Source: Euryodendron excelsum (taxonomy: Eukaryota > Streptophyta > Magnoliopsida > Ericales > Pentaphylacaceae). Taken from it: a DNA stretch of 64,000 nucleotides. Both the position numbers and the translations under genes were made by a program. The stretch spans positions 38,072,501 through 38,136,500 of the forward strand of contig CM065387.1 of assembly GCA_033060915.1 (NCBI GenBank). The letters run 5' to 3'. Every line of letters starts with the position of its first letter. Within the stretch, counting starts at the first letter, position 1. Below, piece by piece: positions 10,001-21,341 of the stretch. The notes beneath the pieces are model-generated. The model was not told the DNA's origin, searched no databases, and worked only from the letters and a program-made list of their open reading frames with translations.

Positions 10001-10580
10001 ATGAGAAAAATAGCAGTGGAGAGAGTTAAGCTAGAGATGATGTGGCATGTGTGCTTGAAAATAAAGGGATAATCCCCATTTCCTCAATATGGCGATGTTT
10101 GTGCTCAGCTAAACCATTTTGTTGCTATGTATGGGGACAAGACACTCTTAAGAGAAATTCCACAATGGTCAAGAAAACCCTTAAAGGGTCTTTGATTTAG
10201 TTCTCTAGCACCATCACATTGGAAGAATTTAATTGTACCGCCAAACAAACATCAAATTTTAACTTCAGGGGGATATAACCAGGTATAACTACTAAAGTCA
10301 TCAGTAAATATTATGTAATATCGAAATCCAGAAGATGTAGTCGGAGAAGGCCCCCATATATCACAATGGATTAATTCAAGAGCACTAGAAGTTTTTCTTG
10401 TTAACAAGACAAAAGGCAACCGTTTGCTTTTACCATGCTGACATGCAATACACACTGACTCCTAAAATAAACCATTAGAAATATTGGTATCTTTCTGAGA
10501 AGCAAGAGATGGGAGACCTCGAGATGATGGGTGGCCAAGTCACTGATGCCATAGAAGACTAGAGGCTATCTGTGAGGCTG
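10001..10580 (-). pseudogene. Ty1/copia integrase zinc-binding and catalytic core
   Basis: Minus-strand translation shows LWHQ..LGHPSS near 10540, then CIACQHGKSKRLPF (10410-10455), giving an HHCC zinc site. HCDIWGP and YIIFTDDFSSYTW follow for the first catalytic aspartate region. Further on, QCDGA.EL and HT.QQNGLAEHKHR pieces appear in shifted frames at about 10080-10250. At least two frameshifts and several stops break it, so it cannot make an active enzyme. Confidence 0.7.
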
Positions 10581-10617
10581 CTGCTGCAATCTCTTTATTC
10601 TGCATACTACAGTTAGC

Positions 10618-11100
10618 CTACAAATCCTTGTTGACCCCACAAGCTGGTATTAGATATAGATTACCTTGTACTAGACCTTCCAAAAGAATTCTCCCTGTGC
10701 GCAGGTCCTTAATTGAGTATCCCCATGGGAAACATTGAAAAACACAAGAATTATCACGTGTTAGCTGAGCTACAGATAGCAGGTTTTCCTTAAGTGAAGG
10801 AACATAGAGAACTTGCTCCAAAGATAAAGAAGAAGTGGGAGTAGGTAGAATTCCTTTAATAATGTGAGTGATATTTAAGGCATTACCATTACCCATATAG
10901 ACTTGGTTGCTTCCATTGAAAGGTGAGGATTGTTGAAGCAACTCGAGATTGGCTGTCATGTGACTAGTGGCACCAGAGTCAGCAAGCGAATAAGATTCGG
11001 TGTGAGTTTTTGGTGCCAAATGAAGACCAACAAAAACATTTGTAACGGCTGTAATGAATGATCATTTTGATTAAAATTGCGATTGTTACGGCTGTAGCGA
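10618..11100 (-). pseudogene. Ty1/copia aspartic protease and GAG-pre-integrase region
   Basis: The 133-residue open frame (11019 to 10618) carries the protease motif LADSGATSHMT at about 10955-10984. VYMGNGNALNI, LEQVLYVPSLKENLLSVAQL and GRILLEGLVQGNLYLIP follow; this order of protease then GAG-pre-integrase is typical of Ty1/copia polyproteins. Upstream (11020-11237) lie asparagine-rich residues in another frame that would link to gag, so a frameshift separates them. Confidence 0.8.
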
Positions 11101-11228
11101 AAACGAAAATGAGGTGCAGTAGGTCCTGAGTTCTTGTAGTTTTGACAAGTTTGATTATTATTGTGAGTATCTCGGGAGAATTGAAATTAGTTTAAGCATT
11201 ACTCACCACCACATCCATAGCGATGGCC

Positions 11229-11237
11229 ATTTTGATT
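11229..11237. repeat. Left target-site duplication of the MITE
   Basis: ATTTTGATT here and ATTGTGATT at 11653-11661 flank the MITE and match at 8 of 9 bases. Confidence 0.5.
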
Positions 11238-11652
11238 AGGCTTGTCAATGGAACGGGTCTGGCCCAGATTCGATCCGAACCCAATCCGATAGATCTAGAT
11301 CTGATAAGCTAGACTCGATCTGATAATTCGGTAGACCCAGATTCAAGTGATCCAATTGTTGTCGGATCGGATCTGGACGGATCCACCAGACCCAATTATG
11401 GACCCGATCCGATTAGATTTAATTTGGACAAGTCATAATTTTATTTTTAAAATATTAATTTTTTTATAAACAAATTATTCCCTCCTCAAAAATCCAATCT
11501 TCGGGTTGGATCGGATCCTCAGATCCGGATCCAATTACTAATGGATTGGGTCTGGGAATACTTATCAGATCTAATGCTTATCGGATCCGGATCCTATCTG
11601 GATCGGATTAGAATCTGCGGATCTAGTCCAGACTCGGCCCATTGATAGGCCT
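11238..11652. mobile_element. 415 bp MITE rich in GATC, inserted in the copia gag
   Basis: The ends are imperfect inverted repeats: AGGCTTGTCAATGG on the left and the complement AGGCCTATCAATGG on the right, extending to GGGTCTGG / CGAGTCTGG. With flanks read as 9 bp (8/9 matching) it looks Mutator-like; read as 8 bp (ATTTTGAT/ATTGTGAT) it would fit hAT, whose ends look similar. No ORF is inside, so it is non-autonomous. Its body is packed with GGATCC, GATCCG and AGATCT motifs, about 18 GATC sites. It interrupts the gag region just after the nucleocapsid-like part of the minus-strand copia element. Confidence 0.65.
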
Positions 11653-11661
11653 ATTGTGATT

Positions 11662-12530
11662 AGCAAGACCCTCGCGTTGCCGTTGTCATCCATGATAATT
11701 AGTCAAATGACTAGTGTCACGACGTGAATTACGTCATTGATATTGTCTTGGTTAATACCAACCAATGCTGTTTCTGAAGTCTGTGAACTTGCCAGAGCCG
11801 TTGCTACTTCTTGAGCATAGTGAATGTTCTGCACATGTTGTTCGTGTATAAGAAGTTTTTCCCGTAGATCATCAAATGATGATGGTTTTTCACAATTTTC
11901 TATGGCAAACACAAAGGGTTGATAATCTGGATCATTTTGAAGACCATTCAATGGACGAGTGACGAGTTTTGATTCATGGATGGGATAGTTAATTGCAGCA
12001 AGCTTGTCTACAATATTCTTCAATTGTGCAAGATAATCTTCTATTGAAAGAGTTCCCTTCTTCATATTCTGTAGATGGTCACACAGATAATTCACTCGTG
12101 CCTGCGACTGTTGCTGAAAAATTATTTCAAGGGTTTCCCACACTCCACGAGAGGTTTGCAAACCAAGAATAAGTGCCGAAGCACTAGGGGATAAAGTTGC
12201 CTTACGATAACTTACCAAGAACTGATCCATCCTAATCCATTCTCTGTGTGCTAGATTGTCAATCTGTGTATTGGCTTTCTCATCAAGCATTTTTCTTGAT
12301 GGTGCAACAATGGTGCCATCTATATAGCCAAACAGTTCATTGCAAATTAGTATGGGCATGAATCGGTCTCTCCATAATAGGTACTTTTCTGAATCTAGCT
12401 TCACAAATACATGATTAATGATATTCTGAATGGGAAAGCTTAGAACAGAGGAAGAAGAGGAGGAGGACATCGAAGAAGAGAAAGAACTTGACAGCAAGAG
12501 AGGAGGACTAAGAGTAGCTGGATTCACTGA
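11662..12530 (-). pseudogene. Ty1/copia gag, N-terminal and capsid region (left copy)
   Basis: A 274-residue open frame contains KLDSEKYLLWRDRFMP, GYIDGT, REWIRMDQFLVS, GVWETLEIIFQQQSQARVN, LSIEDYLAQLKNI and FDDLREKLLIHEQHVQ. These are hallmarks of the copia gag (retrotran_gag family), here closest in style to short-LTR Ale/Retrofit elements (tentative). The open frame begins with GTG at 12527, and the first ATG is at 12470-12468, after a serine-rich leader. It lies directly downstream of the primer site and LTR. It is the best preserved part of the element; the C-terminus is cut by a MITE. The paralogue is 49291-49863. Confidence 0.8.
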
Positions 12531-12537
12531 AGTGGCG

Positions 12538-12549
12538 GCTTTGGTACCA
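12538..12549 (-). other. Degenerate primer-binding site of the copia element
   Basis: GCTTTGGTACCA on the plus strand aligns with the intact GCTCTGATACCA of the paralogue at 49874-49885, the complement of the plant initiator tRNA-Met 3' end. It abuts the LTR on its inner side. Confidence 0.65.
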
Positions 12550-12845
12550 TGAAAGCTTGACTAGTTAAAGAGAATGGCTTATCTATCATTATCTAATAAA
12601 ACACACTTATATACAAGAGATGTTAGGATATCAAAAAAGATCCCTGGATTGCAGGGATTTACAGCAAGAAGAAAGGTCAAGTCTAGCAGCCAAGATCCCT
12701 AGATTGCAGGGATTTACAATCAAGCAATGTCAAAAATATACAACCAAGTAAAAGTGAAAGCTATGCTACAAGATATACAACCACCATAAAGTCATGAATA
12801 CATAAACAAAGTCAAAAGTAGCAACTTCACTGCCACTCCCTATTA
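12550..12845 (-). mobile_element. 5' LTR of the minus-strand copia element (296 bp)
   Basis: Borders are the primer site on one side and CTCCCTATTA on the other, the same border seen at 49886-50181 and in the 3' LTR piece ending at 40404. Seen on the plus strand it starts TGAAAGCTTGACTAG. A length near 300 bp suits Ale/Retrofit-type elements. Confidence 0.7.
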
Positions 12846-14058
12846 GTGTCATGCATATTGCCTCATTATACTTAATTCAAACATAAGCGTTGTATTTTGC
12901 CGAGTTCAAGTTTGTTAAACACATGGATGTTGGATATGTGGAGGAAAAGCAAATGGAAAGGAAAAATAAAGAAAAAGTTGAATTGCAAGAAGCTAAAATT
13001 AGTTCTCTTTTTTGTTAGGTTAGGGAAATGAGAAGAAAATGAACAATATTTGTTAAACACATTATTTTTTGTTTGGTTACCATTAAAAATAGTATATATT
13101 AGTAATTTCACTTCCCTTTCATTTTCTTTCCCTTATCAAACCTGACATCCAAACATAGTGCAAGAAAGCTCCATATTTGTCCATTCTAAAAATAATAAAT
13201 TTTTTATTAAAGAAATTTACCAAGTAAGAGGTCAACTTTGTGGGTTTTGTTCTTGGCTATTGTCTCTAGGTTTATCATGACCTTGCAATCCATCAATGCA
13301 AACCATTGGGTGGGCTGAAAAACTGGTAACTTCGTAAGACATTGATTCATAAGGTAATGAGACACAATAGACTGAATCCAATAGCATGAGGGTAGTTACT
13401 GTTGCAACTCGAATTCTTGTTCCCTAGACAACTCAAATCGTGACGTTGTAATAATACTAACATAACATGACCATGAACTAAAACTCCTCCTATTACTAAA
13501 TTAAAGAAGATACTATATAGACAGTTTCCAACTCCTAATAACAAGTGCAATTTCAACTCTCAAGGTGTGGTACATTAACTTCAAAATAAATTTACAATAA
13601 TAAACTAAAGTAGTTTTGCATTCACGATAAAATCCTCCAAAATCATTTCCTTGTCCCCAGCTAAATATTGCTATCTAAAAACATTCCATGAAATGGGGGT
13701 GAGCTATGAAGCCTAGAAGAAAAATAACGGCCCGCATAATAATAAGTTTGTAGTTTAAGTAAAACAATTGCAAAATTGAGACTTCAATTTATAAAACCTG
13801 TTTCAGCAAAATGCCCAAGTTCTGGTAATATAAGCCAGAAAATATAATAGTAATTTTTTGAAATTAAATTCACTGCACATGTCTTTAAATAGGGTAAAAC
13901 AGTTATATTGTGGCATCACCCCTTTCGAGCCCAGTCACTACATTCAAAACACAAGTGATGGCATCACCTATTTCGAACCCAATCACTTTCACAACAATGG
14001 AATCACCCCTTTCGAGCCAATAACTTTCAGTGACGGCGTCACCTTTTTCGAGCCCAGT
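12846..14058. other. Unassigned spacer, duplicated at 50182-51398
   Basis: AT-rich sequence between the copia LTR and the Y LTR. I recognise no element ends or protein domain. Short open frames on the minus strand (12872-13111, 13347-13556) exist in both copies but have no coding-like composition. The last 150 bases hold the peptide-like repeats annotated separately. It could be old host intergenic or intron DNA that received the surrounding insertions. Confidence 0.5.
13911..14057 (+). repeat. Four imperfect repeats of about 37-48 bp around CACCCCTTTCGAGCC
   Basis: Cores start near 13914, 13962, 14001 and 14037: GGCATCACCCCTTTCGAGCC and variants. In one plus frame (ORF from 13858) they read GITPFEPS, GITYFEPN, GITPFEPI and GVTFFEPS. 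The minus strand is also open across the block. The same four units stand at 51250-51397. The block stops at the Y LTR, which may have cut a longer array. I recognise no protein family. Confidence 0.5.
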
Positions 14059-15517
14059 TAATTGCGCTTCAAAAGTACAATTATAAGATCTTAAATTGTG
14101 CTTTGTTATCCTTAGTTTAGGATTGTATATGCCTTTTAGTTATAGTTTAGTATTAACTAGGTTTTTTTTTTTTAAGGTTTTGAGTTTAAATTGAAGTATT
14201 TCGGATGCAGTTCAGACAATGGTTTGAAGAGGATGCTGTTAGAGTATAAGCTGTTGAAGCTGTGGTATAAACTATTAGAATACGCAGAGTTGATACTTTG
14301 GATGGTCACATTTGGCAAACCAGAAGTTCTAGAGGGGTCTATAATATACCGATTTCATGTAACATTTTGAGAGCTATTTAGATAAGCTGTCAGAAGTGCC
14401 GTTCAAACATTTTTCGAGGCTGTTCGAATACCCTTCTAGCCTGACTGTTTGAATGCACTTCCAAGAGTTTGAATGCTTGTTCAAACTTCTTCCTCCCCGT
14501 TTGAAATTTCAGAGGTTGTTTTGTTCATTTAAATCAAGTCAGAAGACCATTCATATGCCCGTTCGAACAGTAAGCCTAGCATTCGTATGGTTCAACTAGA
14601 ATTCGGATTTTCTGCAGCCTATTCAAAGACGGATTTGGGCCTAGTTCAGGAGATCTTTTTCTTTTACTAGTTTTAGGGTTTCTTTGAGAGCTTTATGAGT
14701 AGATTAGAGTAGAAATGTACAGCTTTTCCATAGTTTTTCAATTCTTGTAATCAGATTCAACAGTTTTCATAGTTTTTCAATCGCTGTAATCATATTCAGT
14801 TTTTCAATATATATTTCGTTTATCTGTAATGGCGTTGAGAAGCTATATCTCATCATGAGATCAATTGAAGATCTTGAATGAACAATAGAGTTAATTGGAT
14901 TTCAATATTTAAATGTTTTTCTAAATTTTTTGGGATCAAACCCTAGATATTTATGAAAACTTAGATGTTTGACTATATTTGGTAATACTTGTGAATGGAC
15001 CTGTGTTTAGTATATGTACTACACAAATCGATGTTATGCATCTTTGATTCTAAAAGTGATTCAATCTAGAGTAGATATCTATGAAAACCTAGATGTTTTA
15101 TTATGCTTAGCAACAAGTCGATAGTATGCATCATTTACCCTAACTTTGATTGTTAAAGAATAATTATTTTTATCGCTAAATCTTCTGAATCAAAGACTCA
15201 TAACGCAGTCAATGATTAGAGTTATCGAAAACTTCCACTAGAATTCCGGGTGAAGCAATTGATTGGATTAATTAGTTTTAAGAATTATTTTGATTAATTT
15301 AGAATCGTTTTCATAGTTGAGCTTAGAATAATCAAACTCATTCTCCACACTATTTTCTTTCTATGTTATTGGAGTGTTTTCCTGAAATTTCTGAAGCAAA
15401 GTGAGTTTTTTCTAAATGTGCTAACCCTCTTTCCTATGGATTGACCTCGCCGAGTAATTATTACTACATCGCAGTTGTACACTAGTGGTTATTTATTGCA
15501 CGTTTTTGGAGCAATTA
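14059..15517 (+). mobile_element. 5' LTR of the non-autonomous Y element (1459 bp)
   Basis: Starts TAATTGCGCTTCAAAAG (canonical TGATTGCGC in the solo copy at 59009-60161, read on minus) and ends GGAGCAATTA, followed after 4 bases by a tRNA-Asp-type primer site. The right-hand copy is 51399-52896. Positions 14397-14600 contain repeated GTTCGAA/TTCAAAC motifs. An ATG-rich AT leader with TATATATTT (about 14806) is present, but no promoter can be fixed. Confidence 0.75.
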
Positions 15518-15521
15518 GTTT

Positions 15522-15539
15522 TGGCACCATTGCCAGGGA
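15522..15539 (+). other. Primer-binding site, tRNA-Asp type
   Basis: TGGCACCATTGCCAGGGA differs at three positions from the TGGCGCCGTTGCCGGGGA site that Athila and Tat elements use to prime on tRNA-Asp (family knowledge). Position right behind an LTR supports it. Confidence 0.75.
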
Positions 15540-15840
15540 AGCTTTGGTGTTTGGCATTTGTGAATAAGCCTTGGAGATTTTATTTCAACGGAAGCACTTT
15601 ACCATCATTCTACAACCATGAGGAGACTCAATAGCTTGTTTAGGTAAGTTCGTTTCATCTTTATTTTTGAGCAATTATGTTAAATATTTTATTGTTATTA
15701 TTTTTTTAATGGCTTAATGTGGTGTGTTTTGGTAATTGGTGGTATATTTTGTAGAGAATTGAAGGATAGGTGGTTTTAAAAAAATTGTTAACTTAGTAGT
15801 TTATTGTGTGGAGATTTAGCAGTATGAATTAGCTTTATTT
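15540..15840 (+). other. Untranslated leader of the Y element
   Basis: AT-rich sequence between the primer site and the first ATG of the Y frame, 300 bp, with no ORF. It is closely matched at 52919-53220. Confidence 0.6.
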
Positions 15841-16632
15841 ATGGATAATTATTGGAGCATGCATGGTACAAGGGATGCACTTGTAAACTTTATTTGATCT
15901 ATAAGAGAATACATGAATGCTGCTAAGATTGACCCTTATTTACACTTTTCAGAACCACCGAACCCTTATCCACCTACCTACCATTCGAAATGGTGCTCTC
16001 AAGCACCACCATACCCTTATTATGAACCACCACTATAATATTACCAAACCCTACAACCTATGCCTGACCAACCCTACCCTACACAGTATGAACCCTCTTG
16101 GATCTAAACAATGGATGACATGGTGAACCAAATAGCCGATGGTATACGTGGGTTTAACAATAGGTTAGATAGGCAAGATGAAGTGTCAGACGAGACCTAT
16201 AGGTTGATGATGGATATACAAAAGCACTCAACACTTATGACACAAGCCCTACCTCAACCAATATTCGAGGATAATGAGTTTTTGGCCCAACCACAACCCA
16301 ACTTTGAATATCGTGACCAAGAGGCTGAAACTACCTTAAACCCACTTCATCCCTATGACAAAGACTTATCCATCACTACCCCTAAAAGTCATATAATCAT
16401 AGAAGACACCATCCTTCTTAAAGTGTCTGAACAAAGGGAAGAAGTTCCTAGGGTGAATGAGAATGAGGATAAAGAAGAAGAAACCATCCTTCCTAAAGAA
16501 GTGGTGAAGGAGGGTGAGAAAAAGGAACCCAAGAGAGAGGAGCCCAATATCGAGGACTCCGAGCAAGAAGAGGTGTGGAAGGAAGGCGTAGTGCAAAGAG
16601 AGAGAGAGGAAGAGAGAATTGAAATATTTTAA
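15841..16632 (+). pseudogene. Gag-like ORF of the non-autonomous Y element
   Basis: A single frame of 264 codons from ATG 15841 to TAA 16630, broken by stops at 15895, 16036 and 16105. The N-terminal third contains REYMNAAKIDPYLHF and a proline/tyrosine-rich segment (PPTYHSKW, PYYEPP); the middle has MDDMVNQIADGIRGFNNRL; the C-terminus is lysine/glutamate-rich. No capsid, zinc knuckle, protease or RT is found. Placement after an Athila-type primer site and the K/E-rich tail resemble the C-terminal part of Athila gag (compare 46635-47150). The paralogue is 53221-53535 plus 58125-58631; the stops at 15895 and 16105 are sense codons there, so the copies decayed independently. The part from 16111 is still open, 173 residues. 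Confidence 0.6.
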
Positions 16633-17100
16633 GATAGTGATCAAGCATTAATATCCCATACTCCCCTCTATCATAGATTATGCCTTACCATCATTATCAT
16701 GCTTGATACTTCTTTATCCTTTCAAAACTTGCATGATTGATTTGCATGATTTTGGGTTCAATAGTATTTTTATATGTGCATATTTATTAATGTTGGACTC
16801 ATTACCAATGGTAAATGGTAGGCAACTACATGTAAGTAAGCATACACGACATGGTGTGGGGTGAACTCATCTAAGTATTAGTTTACACTAGTGTATCTTA
16901 TTTGTATAGTATAAGTTTTTTTTTCTTTTTCGTTGTTTTAATTGTTTTGCTTTAGGTTATTTCTTAGTTTCTACAATTTTGATTTTTCCTCGATTGGGAG
17001 GATGCTCTTTGGTATCCCTGTTTTTGTTCTTCCCTTTATACGTCGTATTTCTTGGGTTTTTTTTTTTTCATGCATTGAGGACATTGCATAACTTTACTTT
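16633..17100 (+). other. Untranslated region after the Y ORF
   Basis: AT-rich, with the Athila/Tat-typical phrase TGCATTGAGGACATTGCATA (17071-17090) shortly before a purine run. The right-hand copy has this region at 58632-60242, interrupted by a solo LTR. Confidence 0.6.
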
Positions 17101-17115
17101 GGGGGGAGAGGGGGA
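17101..17115 (+). other. Polypurine-like tract of the Y element
   Basis: GGGGGGAGAGGGGGA follows ACTTTACTTT. No LTR of the Y family starts behind it, so it resembles the internal purine tract that Athila/Tat elements carry after pol rather than the final primer of the 3' LTR. Confidence 0.5.
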
Positions 17116-17419
17116 TGATTGGTAGATTTTTTAGGTTTTTTCAAATTTTTGTTTCCTTTGATTTTTTTCCCATTTTTCTATACTTCAAATATTGTTATGC
17201 TTATGGATTTGTCTCAGGTGTTGGTTCATGTTGGTTGTCTTTCTGCCGCTTGAGTTTTTTGGTAAAGGTTTAAGTATCATATGGTTGGGTATTATGGTTT
17301 ATACATTTGCCACACTTTTTCATATATTTCTTGATTAATGATTATTTAATATGTTGAAGAGGATTTTGTAAGAACCATATCAATATTCATATCAATGTAA
17401 TCTTAGATTTGAGAATGAT
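17116..17419 (+). other. Athila-type 3' UTR segment, split by Z LTR
   Basis: AT-rich non-coding sequence that continues at 21347 after the inserted Z LTR. It ends in the target ATGAT (17415-17419), repeated at 21342-21346. The right-hand copy is 60257-60560. Confidence 0.6.
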
Positions 17420-20400
17420 TGTAAGCACCCCATTTTTGTCTGATCGGCAATCTTTACTTCAGCTTCCCAAGATAGCCTGCCAACGTAGAATGTCCGCTCA
17501 TGTCAATTTTGAAAGTACGTAAGGCCCCAAGGCGATAAGACCATCCAACAGCTTCCCAAGATCAGGTAATCTCTTAAATGAATGCACACTGTTAGAGTGA
17601 CAGAAACACTCACAAACATCGCAAGCGTTAGAGTGACAGAAGCACTCGCAAATAGGTCGACATCGGGAATGCCAACAAACCCCCTATGTCACGAGACTAA
17701 ACACACCTTTTGGCCTTGGCATGTTTACCAAAGGATAGGATACCTTCGAGGACTAACTTGTCACACATCATCAGAGTGACGAAAACACTCAAAATCCAGG
17801 TCAACTCCAGTGCTTGCTAACCCATTTCAGCAAGAAATGACCAAAATACGCTTCTCAAGAAAGTACCTAAGACCTCAAAGTGGTAAGTCCACCCTTCCAG
17901 AGTTGTCCCAAGGATAATCTAGCACGTTTTAGTGCCTTCCAGTCAATTCCGGATCCATTTCGAGAACATTCGGTCAAAATGACCATGTTGTCCCTAGGTG
18001 CCCCAATCACCCTCGTCAACCACACCGACTTTAAGTATCAAACCGGTTACCTTTTGAGAATGCTTCTAACAGCATTCCCAAGTTTTCGGTACCTTTCTGG
18101 ACCATTTTGAGTCTATTCAAGTAAACCCAATGCAAAATGATAATTTTGCCCCTAGTGGGTCAATTGCCTTTTTCAACCACTCTTATTATGGTTATCAAGC
18201 CAGCTACTTATGGGACACTCTTTTAGGGATTCTTGCCCATTATTGGCTGAGTCTTGCTACTTAGAACCTTTTGGATCATTCTTGAACTTTTCGGAGTCAC
18301 TCCTAGTAAAGTTAGTCCAAAATTGCATGGTATTCACTGACATAGGCACCCAAATCTTCTATCTTGCGTCCCAAGGGTTAAAGATCTATTTCTTGCCGAC
18401 CTTAATAACTTTCATAATGGGTTGGCGCCTAGCCAAAATTTGGCTCTGGCACCTCTGTAGAGCCAAATTTTGGCTATATTTAGAGGCCCTAGAGCCAAAT
18501 TTTGGTTGCCTATAAATATAGGCTACCCCTTCTATATTCTGTGTCCAAAAAATTGCTCTAGAAACTCTGCCTCTTTGAAAATAAACTTCGAGTTTCCTCA
18601 AAAATCCTAATTCTCTCAAGGCTCACTCCAAACTCTGGCCTCCATACACTCTAAACACTTATACATTTACCTCCTATTCCATTGAAGATCCAGTGCGTTG
18701 TATTCAAAGTTCTCAAAGTTGAAGGAAGTCCTCCATTGAAGCATTCAACCTAATAAGAAGACAAGGTAGGGTTTTATTTACTTTGATGTAATTCCCCTCT
18801 CTCTCTTCTCCCTCCTAGTGCACTTGGTCTATTTTCTATTTTAATCCTCATCTTCTACCTCCTTTTCTTGTGTGCTTGAAACAAAGGACCTCCCGGTTCA
18901 TGCCTAGGAAGGCCTTGCAGGAAATCACCGTGTTTGGGATTCTCTTCAACTTCAACCTAAGATGGTGTGGGTATGACCCCCTTGGTTATATAGTGAAGCT
19001 TAGCCTTGTATATTCGCATCACTATTACATTATGGTTGTATGTTCATACATTGCATTCAATATTGTGGTCCAAAGCTTTTTTTAAAACTTGCATCCGAAA
19101 AAGCTGTTTTCAAAGTTGTTTTCAATGCCACATCCGTAAGACGATTCTAGCCATTCCATGTTTAAAATTGTTTTAGGAAAGTGTTATATTCAATGAGACT
19201 ATTGTGGTCCATGTTAAGGTTTCAAACCTTACTTGTTTTCAAAACCACAATCTTAAGATGATTTTAGCCATTCCATGTTCAGGGTTGTTTTAGAAAAGTG
19301 TTATATTTAATTAGACCATCAAGGTCTATATGTAAGGTTTCAAACCCTACTTGTTTTCAAAACTACAACCACAAGATGATTATAACCATTCCATAGTTAG
19401 GGTTGTTTTATGAAAGCGTCACATTCAATGAGACCATCAAAGCCTTTATTAGGGTTTCAGACCCTAGTTGTTTTCAAAATCACAACCCTAGAATTGTTCT
19501 AGTCTTCTCATTATTAGAATCATTTTAGAAAAGTGAGATATGTAAGAGACTTTCAAAAGTACATTTTCAAACCTTTCTAAAGTAAGTTTTGCAAATCCAT
19601 TTTCTAAACTATTCTCAAAGATCTACTTTCCAAAAACTTTGAGTCTTGAAATCCAAGTCAAACTCTAGAGTCCACATTTAAGAAACCCTAGGTTTCTCAC
19701 ATAAATTATAGCTTTCTATTTGCATCAAATCATAGATTTTCAAAATATTTTCTATATAAAATCATAGATTTCCTAATTCAAAAGTCACATAAAATGATAA
19801 ATTTTCAAAAACTAAAAATTTTCAATTTCAAGTCAAATCAAATATTTTCCAAATAGAAGACCAAATCAAATATCATTTTTCTAGAAATAAAATCTAATCT
19901 TTTGTTTTAGGAAATAGAAACCAAATCTTTCCTAATTTCTAATTTTTCTCAATGCTAATATTTCCTAATTTCAAAACCTTCCATTTATAAGCTTTCCAAA
20001 ATTAAAACTTTCATTTTTCAATTGAAATTCAATCTTTCCAATTCAAGTACATTGCATAAATCCTAGGTCGTAGGATTGCTTAAATTCCAAGTTACCTCAA
20101 ACCTACTTCAAAACTTTTTAAAATCAATCTTTCAAATTCAGTTCTTCTTAAATCAAATCTTTTCAAATTCAAACATTTCTTAGTTCAAATATTTTCTAAA
20201 TCAAGTCTTTCCTAAAATAAAAACATTCATAAAATAAAACTTTTCTAATTTGGAACTTCCTAATCCGAGACTTTTATAAAATCAAACATTTCTATTTCAA
20301 TTACATGTTTAAATCCTAGGTTACCTAAATACTAGGATACCAAAGACCTTGTTCAACCCCAACCCTAAGTTAGAAAACTTCAACTATTTTCTAAGTCTTA

Positions 20401-21341
20401 AGTTTAAATCAAGATGGTTTTCAAATCCTAATTCAAGTCAAGATGATTTCGACGTTTAATTCAAACATTCCAAAACAAGTCCAAGTTCCTTTTCGAAGTT
20501 CAATTTTAATTTCAAGTTTTATTGCAAACAATTCAAGTTCAGTTTCAAATTAAAGTCAATTTTAAACCAAAGTTCAATTTCAAATCTTCTAATCAAAGTT
20601 CAACTCAAATCCTTTTAATATCAAACAGGACCCCAAGGTGTCTATTTTCAATCAGACTTTGAGTTCAAACTACGACTGACTTGATTCTCAACAAAGGGAT
20701 ACGTAGGCAACTCTCATAGGTGTGATCATAACCTTTTTCAAATTCTAATTTTCTTTTTTCAAAATCTCTTTCCAAATTCTTTTTCAAGCACATGCATATC
20801 ATTCATCATATCATCCCTAAAATAATTGCTCAAATTTCTTTTCAAATTTCTAAAAGTGGATATAATTGGACATTGGACAACTAGGGACTCCAAATGAGTA
20901 AACCTAGCGTGAAAAGACAAGTATGTACTGCAAGGGCAGGATAGGCTGATAGCCTAATATATCTTTGTTATACATAACCAACCCTCAGACCCTAAAATCA
21001 CTATTTTCAGATGACCAAAACCAAAGTCATTTTCTAAAAAGGCTTAAACATTTTTCAAAGGTTGCCAACCAACCTGTATTTTTTTCAAAAAAAAAAAAAA
21101 AGACCCTCTTTTGAGAAAGTTTTTCAAAAATCTTAAGTTTATGTTTTCAGACTTAGTTTTATGTGACCTAACTCACCTTAACAAAGTTATTTGACGACTC
21201 CAAACCTTCTCCAAAAGCTTTTATTCAAATTAACTTACAATTCAAATCTAGTCACACTCGTCCTTCTAGGAGGATGAGTGCTAATGAGAGAATACCGTGT
21301 GTTTTCCACATATCTCGAGTGCAAAAAATTGGGATGCGATA
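17420..21341 (-). mobile_element. Solo LTR of family Z, minus orientation (3922 bp)
   Basis: On the plus strand it begins TGTAAGCACCCC and ends GGGATGCGATA, the complement of family Z ends (canonical GCGACA; one base changed). Perfect 5 bp target duplication ATGAT stands at 17415-17419 and 21342-21346. Inside are the complement of the GGAGTCGTC...TAACTTTG block (about 21160-21200), the purine-rich tract as TTTCAAA-type pyrimidine sequence (19500-20600), and a TATA-like site. It is a diverged subfamily, about 1 kb shorter than 4358-9349. No coding sequence is present. The copy at 60561-63076 occupies the same site. Confidence 0.75.
18421..18519 (-). repeat. CCAAAATTTGG palindrome array next to a TATA-like site
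   Basis: AGCCAAAATTTGGCT near 18431, then AGAGCCAAATTTTGGCT at 18459 and AGAGCCAAATTTTGG at 18491, next to CCTATAAATATAGG (18509-18522), which on the minus strand is a TATA-like box. Read in LTR orientation the palindromes lie just downstream of it. The right copy has the same at 61561-61660. Confidence 0.6.

Noticed and set aside
13911..14057. CRISPR-like array of direct repeats
   Set aside because: Only four imperfect units, no constant repeat with variable spacers, and a plant nuclear context.
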